Part shown: piece after piece, positions 1 to 11,034 of the stretch
How the letters are laid out: each line of letters opens with the position of its first letter
Numbering within the stretch: position 1 is the stretch's first letter
NCBI RefSeq assembly: GCF_000002235.5
Contig: NW_022145609.1
Span: 37,932,130 to 37,996,129 of the forward strand
DNA length: 64,000 nt
Direction: 5' to 3'
DNA from: Strongylocentrotus purpuratus
Taxonomy: Eukaryota > Echinodermata > Echinoidea > Camarodonta > Strongylocentrotidae
Program-made: the position numbers and the translations under genes
The notes under the pieces: model-generated
Seen by the model: the letters and a program-made list of their open reading frames with translations, nothing else
Told to the model about the DNA's origin: nothing
Database searches by the model: none

Positions 1-83
1 TACTTCTCAACCAGTTTCTCTAATGAAATACAATGCCATTACCAGAACTTAATTGGCTTTACAACAAAGTCTACTTCACATAC

Positions 84-287
84 CCTTGACGCAGGAGTAC
101 TGTCCCAGATCAGTGATGCCTTCTGCCCTGACGATCTCATCATCAATGCAGTAGTTCCCTGTGAAGGTTGAACTGTCTTTGCTGAAGATGGCGTAGGCAG
201 CATCTGTGATGATGTCTACTGATCTGCAACTCTTCATTGTAGAGTCAGACTCACCTCCGATCATCTGCATGGCTGCCGTCCAGATGG
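84..287 (-). CDS. HSDL2: HSDL2-like coding exon 7
   Basis: 204 bp; acceptor TTTACTCTGTAG, donor GTATGT. It encodes AIWTAAMQMIGG through VDIITDAAYAIF, FTGNYCIDDEI and GQYSCVKG, matching the C-terminal part of the dehydrogenase domain. The next exon, expected to start near the linker (family GHPLQPDFFLD) and then SCP2, is outside the window. Confidence 0.93.
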
Positions 288-3200
288 CTACAGAGTAAAG
301 GAAAGACATTACGGTGGAACCTCATTATAATCAACACTGATATAACAAATGTTATCAAATTCAACTTGATATCTTTTGGTATTATCAGCGTTTAATTCTT
401 TTTGAGAATATATACGCCTTTCACTTTTTTCTTCTTTCTTTTTTGTTTACTATTTATCTTTATACATCTCTATTGAAGTTTTCTATTGAAGTAATGGTCA
501 ACATTTTAGGGCATTGGGTTGACGTGCCGTATGTGCAACAACAAAAACAAAATAATAATCATTAAAAAAATGAATTTACTGTATTTGGCAGCGTAAAGGC
601 TGCAGTATTTTTGGAAGAGAAAATATAAAAAAAGTCGGGTGCGGCCTTTACGGCGAAACTGAAAAAAAAAAAAAAAAAAGTCAAAACCAGCACAAATTTG
701 TACATATGGGACTAGATCTACGAACGTTACAATAACTATACATTTCCACACATCTTACCAACAATTTTAACTTGCTTTGTTGACATGAAGACAAAAATAA
801 ACTTCCATAAACAACATCTGCCGATAGATTTTGATCTAAGTTTGTGCCAATGCATTGCAAAAGTAAAAGAAGGGCCCGTTTATCGGAACTGCCGCGAAGC
901 ATCCAGCATGCGAAGTCGCCATTTTCAATCCATTTCAATGACTACATCACAGAAAAATGCAGTGTATGGTATCAGTGCGTGATGGCCGAGCGGTTTAAGG
1001 CGGTGATTTTAGTCACATCAACATTTGTACGCAAGAGATCGAACCCTGACTTTGGCAAAAGATTTTTTTTTTTTTTTTAATGTCAAAATTGGGGGTGCGG
1101 CCTATACGGCGCTGCGGCCTTATCGCCGGCAAATACGGTATGTAGAAAATACGTACCGGTACTACCGTAATTTTGAGAAAAAAATAAATAATTCTGAATA
1201 AACGGGTTGAGGTTAGGAATTTCAATAACGTAGAAAATTGACCATGGAGTAACTATAAGCGGTAACGGTAGTTCCATATTTGTCAGCATTCTTTTCAAAA
1301 ATGTCCTTACCCGAAAAAGAAATTAGTTAGTGTTCTATTTCGACTATGGGACTACTTGTCAACCCTGCTGTAGCAATAGGGTACCAAAGCTGAGACATCA
1401 TCAAAACCTAAATTCACTGGTTTGGGAATTTCTCTGGCTCCTAATGTTATGAACCAGAGCAATATAACACTGAGTTCCTATAGGAAATCTATTTATTCTG
1501 ATGGTCATATCTCAGCCAATACGTAACATATTCAATTGGTTTTTGACATTTGGACATCATTTTTTATGCTCTTTCGGAAAATGAAGAAAAAATTGAGAAA
1601 TTCCAAAAATAGATTTTTGATGACGTCACACTTCACCACTCTATAAGAAAGTGACTGAATGTCTTACCTGTTCTGGGCCACAGTGCATTGACGGCTATCC
1701 CATCTGCTTTGAATTCCTCCGCCATTCCCAGTACACATAAAGACATTCCATATTTGGCAATCGAATAGGCTGAAATCAAACAAACAAGATACTGAGAAGA
1801 TGAGGAACAGACAGAAAAGATCAGTCTAATGTTCCATGGTTTTATACGGAATAACTTAAAGTGGCACCAAATAATATTTGTATACAGTAGGCTTGCGGTT
1901 GCACCATACTGAAACTATTATGATTTGAAATACCAATGACCGAGACTTAATTTTGAAACTCATGATTTGAAGTACCAATGACCATTTTTGTCGCTTCATT
2001 ATCTTTTGCATGTATTTGTTCCTTATTTCATCTACATGTATTTCTATAAACGTGATGTACTTATTTCTTGTAATTATGTATTTTCATGAATATTACTGTA
2101 ATGCCAATGGAAACCAAGTTTCTATATAACTTGTTTGCAAAGACCATATAAAATATCTTGTATCTTGTATGTGAGAGAGAGAGGGAGGATTGGGGAGTCC
2201 TGAAAAGGACTCTCGAAATTCCTTCCCTCTCTCTCACATGGTGCAACCGCAAGCCTACTGTATATCTACATCACCATGCAAGCCAACACTTATAAGCAGC
2301 ATCAAATAATATTTTGTTTTGTAAGATAAGGGTTCTTTGTCGCTATACTATAGTAAAAATACAACCTTAAAACATTACTGCAATAAAAGCTTTTTTGGTA
2401 CGACCTGCCATGAGTCCAGAATGGGACCATAGTCCAGATAACTATAGTGAAACCTGTATATAAAGACCGCTCAACAAAGTTTTTTGTTTTAAAGTGGTCT
2501 TGATAGGCAGGGGTGTAAGGTCACTTTAGTACACATTTCAATGAAAGACACTAGTTAGGGCAAAACAGAAAATGTAGTCTTTCTAGTCAGGTGGTTTTTA
2601 TAGTCAGGTGGTTTTTATAGTCAGGTGGTCACTAAAAGCAGGTTTGACTGTTTGTACTACAAGTTCTTTTACAATAAAGACTTGATAAAACAGGGGACTG
2701 TTTTCTCTCACCATTTACAGTCATTGGTCTCTCAAGGGAGGTACAAATCATAGTCACAAATTTACAGAAATTGATAGTTCATTATTAAAAGAAAATATTA
2801 TCTAAAGATCATAATGATGAGAGCAACCAGTGGCATGAATGGCCTGCCATAGTTAAGTATAACATAAAGTCGATCTTAGTCTTTGTGAAACACTCCTTAC
2901 TCTGATAGTATACCATGGCAAATGGGAAATATTATTCTTTTACTTCAAGGTCCTGGCATTTTAAATGTGCACAGCACTGGAAACATTATTCTTTTACTTC
3001 AAGGTCCTGGCATTTTAAATGAGCACAGCACTGGAAATAATGCTTATATTGATCACTTACCTACGTGACCTCTGAACCATTTGGGTTCAAAGTTCAAAGG
3101 TGGACTAAGATTTAAGATGTGTGGATTTGTTCCTTTCCTGAGATATGGAAGGCAAACTCTGGAGCTGAAATTAAAATTAGAAACAAAACAAGATAACACA

Positions 3201-6200
3201 CAAAGATAAAGTAAGTAGTGATAAATATTAGTGATAATGATATCAATTTTTTATTAATATTTGCATTATGTTCTATGTATTCAGAAAGTGTACTTTGAAA
3301 TTGTGAACCTAGTTTTTTTAATACCAAGCCAACGTATGACTGGACTTCTCTGTAATCAGAAGATTTTAATCATCTACATTTGAGTAGGGAGATTGTAGAT
3401 TGTATCTCCCCACATAGCATATCATTTAGTCAAAGATTGTAGGAAGATACAAATGGCTGGGATTTAAAAGATCAACTTCCTGCCTATAAGTCAAATGAAG
3501 TAAATTCATTGACTGATAACCAAATACACAGCAACGTTCTCCATTTCATTGCACATTAATGTAGACTTAACATCGGTAACAAAAATAATGATAATAATAC
3601 TGATAAAAACTATGCTTATAAAGCACTTTCCAACAAAGTCTCAAATGATCTTTTGATAGGCTGATACAATAAACTACAAGCATTATAGTGCCCTCACTCT
3701 AGTTTTTCCATGTAAGCTTTCAGTGAAATTTTGAAATGTTAAGTTTGATAACTTACCACATGTATGTCCCTCTTGCATTGACAGAATTCATGAGATCATA
3801 TTTCTTCATTGGTGTGTGGTCAGTATCTAGGTAAAACAAAAATAATAATAACAATACCGGTAATAGAGGATTTCTTGTATAGCGCTCATGTCTGTCAGAC
3901 TTGAAACTCCTGGCGCTCCACAATTATTACTCCGACTTGAGCATGGCTGCCATTATGGCGCTCTAGCATTTCAAGGAATTAATTCCTGCCAGGTACCCAT
4001 TCACCTCACCTGCATCCAGTGTGGCAAATGTAGAGGAATTTCTTGCCAAAGGACATTAGGACTGTGGTGGGACTCCAAATGTGATCCAAGGTATGACTAT
4101 GTATCCACTAGACCACAACACCTCTCATATGAAAACAGTTGATTCCTATTTTTGTTCGATCAAGTGCAAGGTGTAATAATAATAACTACCGGTTCATATT
4201 CTCATACAGAGATCTAAGAATTTAAGAATAATAACAGATTTATTTCCTACTTGTAGTGAACCATGTATTAAAATAGATTTATGCTATGGATGTGGTAAAT
4301 TAGAACTTTAACTTACTGAATCAAAGAAAATGGTTATCATTCGGTGTATTAAGAGTGGATTTACATATATGTTGGAGTACTATAAATACTGTATAATTTA
4401 TAGTCTGAACAGGTCAGAAAGAGCCTGAAATGGAAGTGGTGTCACAGCTTCAAATAAGGGAATAGCCTGAAAATCAACACCACAGGGAGTGGAGAATGTG
4501 CATACATTGTATGCAGATAAGCCTGAATCCGATGACCGGGGTAATAATATATCTGTATAGCGATACAACGATGTATTGGGTGCTATATAAAAGGGGAATA
4601 TTATTATCATTAAAATAAATGATACGTTATATATATTTATCTCCCATAAATTTGCATACTAACCTGTAAGACTGATGGCACTAGCGTTGTTGACTAGAAT
4701 ATCGATGCCTCCAAACTTCTTGACGGCTTCCTCGACGGCTGAAATCACCTGGGACTCCTCTCTGATATCCACAATGCATGGCAGACATTTCCCTCCAAGT
4801 TTTTCCACTACAGACACCATACACAGAGAGGGAAGAAAAAGAAAAAGAAGAAAAAAAATTGAACTTGAGTTTTTTTAGAAAACCACTTTGAATTCTTCTT
4901 TGATATCCAGTAAATATGACAGGTATTGCCCTCTAATCTTTTCCAATACATACACCAAAACAGAGAAAATATGAATTATGAGATAAAAGACCAATCATGT
5001 AGTTAAAGTGAACTCAAAGGGGAAGTCTCCGCTGTAATCACAGAAGCAGAAAAATGAGGGGGGGGGGGAGATGAATAAAATGGAGGGGAAAAAAATCAGT
5101 AAAAATTTCAGGAAAATCTGATAAAGGACTTATACTAATTAAGAAAGTTTCAACACAATTCTCAACCCTATGATTATCCATGCAAGCAGATCTTTATTTG
5201 TTACATATGAGCAAATTTATTTATTTCATGTTTCTCCATAGAAAATATTTAAAATATCCATACTGTATAAAGTGCAAAGTGCAGGGCATAAGGTATGGCA
5301 AGTACTCGTTTAAATCCTGGATATGCATTTTGTTTGCAATCTCTTGTAAATTTACTGTTTGAGATGCACGACCAACTTTCAATGCTTCACTGACACGACA
5401 AAGTGCCATATCTCCACAGGTTCTATCGCCCAACCTACCCTCTTCTGCGGCTGTGTAGATGGTGCCTGGTAGTTTTGGATGAGCTTCTGCAGTCTTGGCA
5501 GCAATGACGACGTTGGCTCCATCTCTGGCAGCCTTCAGCGCTATGGCCTTCCCGATGCCTCTGCTAGCTCCTGTAATGAACAGCGTCCGCCCGGCTAGTT
5601 TCCTGCATGCGGTGGAAAGAAAGCAAACTAAAATGTGAACGCGTGGGACTACAGTAATATTCTGAAGCTTACACGACACGAGTGCAAAAATCAACTTGCG
5701 CCAAAGTGATGCTTACAGCATGTATTATGTTGGGATAAGCGAAGTGAGAGAATGAATTGAATGTATCAAATGAAATGCATTTCATATGCTTTTTGCAGAA
5801 GCAAGGTCACATGCACACACACACGCATGCACACATGTTTGTTGATATTTGATATTCGATATTTGATATGTGTGGCATGATTAATTTTGTAAGGAATGTT
5901 ATTTGGATCTGCAAGGACCAAATTGATACCCAAATCCAAATTGTTTTATTCAAACATCACACAAGTAACTTTGGCGCAAGTCGATTTTTGCACTCTCGCA
6001 ATCAATGCCTCCTGTTCATTCAAGCGTGAATCCATACCTCACAAAAATGATACCAAATGATTTGGGATGAAACAATCTTTCATAAGATGGTACCGGTATA
6101 TTAATTTACTTTTCATAGATGACTTTTAAAATAATTAGCAATTTTCTAGGTGTAAACTTTTTTTTGACTCACACTGTACAGTGGCTACTTTTCCTTTTTC

Positions 6201-9200
6201 CCTTGGGTGGACTTTAAAGACAGCTTTGACTGTACTGTAAAAAGTGAACATTTTATCTGACAGTAAAGGGAGATGCATTCACTACGGATGAATAAATTTT
6301 AATACCAAAGTACTAAGAATAGCATCGCCTTATATAAGGACTTCTTTGGGTGTATTATTTAATGAAAGTCTGTCAAGTGGATATACATGTATATCGGAAG
6401 ACTGGAAGATTGCTCGAACTGCTCCCATTTATAAGGGTAAAGGGGATTTGGGTGCGCCTGTATTGTAATCCAGCTAACAATGGAAGTTACAAGCTGATTC
6501 AGCCGAGGACGCAGGTTCGGAACAGAGTCACGTCCTCGGATGGTGACATTAAAGGTCGGTCCACAGACGTAAACAATCATATCTGATTAATAAATATCTG
6601 TAAAAACCCAATACACACACACACACACAGGGTGATATGACTAACTTTAGGGCCATCTCTGTGGTATGTCATTTAGCAAAATTACTGGAGAAAGAAGTCA
6701 AGAGTCAAATCCTTTGATAACTTCAAAAACACAACTTTCTAAAATATTGATCAATATGCTTTCTTACCGAACCACTCGACAACTACGAGTTTACATAAGA
6801 TATTAGATGATTGGTATGATTCTTTTAATGAACGCAAAATGGTCGGTACTTGTTTCCTCAATATATAGAAATGTTTTTACTGTATTGATTAAAAAAGTAT
6901 TACTGCACAAATTGGAAAGATATGGTGTTTAGAATAATGAGTTGATATGGTTTAGTAACTACTTGCCTGGCAGAAAACAATTTGTTTTATTAGTCATGAG
7001 AAATTGTCTAAATCTAAGAATCTGTCTAAGTTAATATTGAAAAAAAGTATGTTATTGAAACGCAACTCACAAACTATTCAGGATTTAAACATTTCTTTGG
7101 ATGGCAATAAAATCAAACAAGAACAAAGTATTTGGTATTCAGGAATTGAAATTGATGAAAACTTAACCTGGAACATGCATGTGAAGAAGCTCAGTAAATT
7201 GTTAGCATATGAAATATAAATGTACAATCCAACCTACATGTACATGTATATTAGATTACGCAATTGTTCAGTATTGGGGAATTGTCCTGTATACAAGACC
7301 ATTATCCTTAGATTTACACAAAAAAGTAGCAAGAATAGTTGAAAGGAACTTGATATTATTAAAAGATTGAAATAGCAGGTTTTTAGAAGAAAGACAGAAC
7401 TATTTTCATGCTTGTATGTTGTATAATTGTATCCATGGCTATGCTCCATCACGTTTGTACAATGCTAATGACTTGGTATTTGATCGGCAGCCAATGAATA
7501 CGAGATTGGCTTACTCAACGAGTGTTGTCGTTTCCAAGCCTAATATTGAAATTTTCAAGAATAGTCTACATTATGCAGGCGGCAAAGCATGGAATAACTT
7601 AGTACCCTTTAATCTACATAATGCACATTCCACAGACTGTTCTAAAAACATGAATAAGAAAACTTATTTCTGTTAATTATGAATATTATTATTGTAATAT
7701 CGTTGTTACTGCTCTTTCTGCTTTAAGTTTAGTTTGGTACTTCATGATATAAGGTTATTTTGTAGTGTGACAGAATTTGATTCTAAAAAGATTAGTTGAT
7801 TATTTGATTCCATTGTTGTGTTTTTATATATTTAAGTAAATATCATGTAATTTCTACTTGGTTTCTACTCAAGATTGTGGTCGCTAAATATTTTTATCAT
7901 GACTTCATGAGTATTTTTATTTTGATGTTTTAGTGTAAGCTTTTAATATTCAGGACCAGGATGTAAACTAGTCCTCTCTGATCTTGTTATCCTGATGAAA
8001 TATGTTCAAATAAATAAATAAATCCATGAATACATTATACTGTACATGACAAAAAAAAATATCCTCTATATTGCACAAATGCTTTTTGGTATTCAAATAC
8101 TAGTAAACTATTTTTTCTCTTTAATCAACAGCCCTGTAACTGAAAGGAATTATTTCTACTTTCAAGTTTATCACTCATTGAACATGTGAACTCGTAGAAA
8201 CAGGAAATAACAAGGTGCTAATGATTCCTACCATGTCATGTTTACCATGACAACAATGCATTCATGATTTGAAATCTACTTTTAAAATATCTTAACTTTA
8301 AAGAAAGTATCTTTCATATTCGTCAATATATACAACATTAAAATAGACCAGATTACTTTATATGTAGGATTCCCTCCCCCCACGCCAATGGGTAAATTCC
8401 CTATGAATGCATTAGTTGTTGCTATGATGAGCAAGCCCCCCCCCCCCCCCCCCTCTCCAAATAACAGTTTTTATACTTGTTTTAGCAATCTTACAGTAGT
8501 TAACAAGGTACTCACAAAAATCATATAGGTAAACCGATTGAATATTATAAACATAGTTCATGTATTAAATATGGTTTAAATTCTAAAAATGCCCATTTAG
8601 TGTTTAATATTACTTTATAAAATACAATGTATTACAATGCATAGGTACTGGGCCTGGGAGAGTGGGTCCTTACAATGAACATGTAAATAGGCTAAATGCA
8701 TATGGGCTCTTTGAGGTATCAAAGTTTGGTTGTAGAAAATAGAATCTTCTTTGCAATATATATTTCCATTTTCTGTCCACTAGTTCAAGTTCAGCACACT
8801 AGCATGAATAGATATGGAGTACTTAGGTCTATCTTACGTGTACCAAAGTCAGTGAGCATATCAGTTTGAATGCAAATAAATCCTGAAGGTCATTTTCAGC
8901 TACTGTTTGCAAAGCCGTTCAGACTGCCTCAGACTGCCTCAAACCATTGCTGACAGGAAGTACTGTACACAAATGCATGTTAAATGTTAAACCATAGCCT
9001 AACTAAGCACAATATTTGGTACATGCAGGGAGAGGACAGAATTAAGGCCATTGCAAAAAAAAAAATCATGTTAAGCGTCTCCGCCTGCTTCCTTTTGGGG
9101 GGGGGGTGCGCCTGCTCCTTAAAAAAAAAATTAATGATAAAACATGAAAAACATACTGCTAAAATGATATTTTCCTGAAGTTTAAATTTTTTAAAAGCAT

Positions 9201-10789
9201 AAATGCTGGCGGGCATCTTGAAATTTTTTTTTTTTTTTTTAAAGGGCCTCCTTCCTATTTTTCAAAAAGGCAGGACACTAAACACATTTTTTTTTTAATT
9301 TGGCCTACCGGTAATCACATTAAATTCACATTCTTCTACCACTTCAAATCTTATCTTGCCTTTTCTCGCCAGATAGACACAGACTCTACAAAATCATGGA
9401 GTGACTGACTACACATATATTTATACATGCAAGCATTTAATCCATAAATGCATCTGTTTTAAGCATTCAGTCCACTAGTACTGTTTTCACAATAGCACAA
9501 ATTTGCTTAACCCCTGACAGAAACAAAAAGTAGTCCGGTACTACGCAATGGAGCGAATTAATGAATGTTCGCGCAATATAGCTAGTACGGGGCCAACGAT
9601 TTGCAGTGAGAACAGCATTAATTTTCTTATTCCGGGGTAGGCGCTTAGTAGAGGACTAAAAAAGCGTGTGTGAAAAGCCAAATAAGTTAGTTCGGGGTTA
9701 AGGATAGTACGGGGCTAAGCAAAGTACGGGGTTAAGCAAAACAAGTGTGAAAAGAGTATAACTATTGATGGTAAATGGGATTAGTCTTAGACTTTAACAT
9801 TTACTGGTACCAACAATATAAAGGTTGCAGGCACATCATTTATTCTTAAGTATGCAATTGAATTACAAGCATGACCAGTACACAGTATGACTATGAGTAT
9901 GAGTCAATAAAGAGGAAATCATAAGTTACCCACCCTCTCCCTAGTTTTCAGGCACAAACGCTCATCCGGCGTTTTGCATACTGTACAGTGTCTGCACAAT
10001 GAGACTACAGTAGGCTGTTAAAGTGTAAATTAGAGCCTGTGTTTGCAGACTCACCCCTCCCCATATCAAATCCAATGTCAGGGAATAATTTTCCTGGTAT
10101 CGCATCGCAATTTGCTATGCATTTTTGCATGACTGCTATACAAAATATCTTTTGTGTAGCAGTTTTCTTCCATAGAAATGTACAGAATTTCATTTGAAAT
10201 ATTTATCCATCGCCTGAAATTGCTAATCAAAAAATTTGAGGAAAATTATTCCCTGAATGTGTTAACAAATCTGTCAATCAGAACTACAAAAACATATCAG
10301 AATTTCCTCTCGATCTTCTGCCCCAATTTTAGATGTGTATTCTGCCCAGTTTTACCTAAGTTTTCTTGAAAAATTCAAATATTATTACATCACTTACTAC
10401 TTAATGTTTTCTCTTTCCTTCTTAAAAATATCTGTAAGTGAACATTTTTTACCTTCTTATTGTCTTACACTGTCTTGTTGCATAGTTGTTTTTTATTTTT
10501 GTATTAGTATTATTATTCTTCATTGAAAAAATTACAGCGAAGGATGGATAAAATTCAATTTTTATTTAAACATTTCATCAGTTATATGGATTTAAACTTG
10601 TGTATGAAGTCTACTGGACAAGGCCGGTATTTTGCCCTTAATAGTATAAGGCTAAATATATGTTAATGGTGTTGTCAAATTTTTCAGGATACCTGATCAT
10701 TCTGAAGACCAGGCATGGCCCTCGCGTACACAGATAACGCGTGGCGCGCGCGCCACGCGTTCCTGACGGACCCGACCTAGCGCCACGCG

Positions 10790-10833
<44 letters not shown>

Positions 10834-10994
10834 ATGTTTTTTTTGGTTTTTTTTTTTTGAAAAATCAGAAAATTCCGGATTTTTTGGTCCTAGAAATCCC
10901 CCAAAAACAGAATATTCTGAATTATTCGTAAGGGTTGGCAGGTATGGTATTAAAAATTCATCAAATTACTTGTAATACTTGTAAAAAATAAATT

Positions 10995-11034
<40 letters not shown>

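Noticed and set aside
979..1050. Functional tRNA-Leu/Ser gene
   Set aside because: Acceptor, anticodon and T stems do not pair; only the internal promoter-like boxes remain.
5221..5694. 157-codon minus-strand frame taken as a single-exon gene
   Set aside because: Only its middle (5439-5602) is HSDL2 exon 2. Both ends are intron, bounded by clear splice sites.
9478..9760. Cluster of TACGGGG/TTCGGGG motifs as transcription-factor operator sites
   Set aside because: They lie within an inverted-repeat element; a regulatory role has no support.
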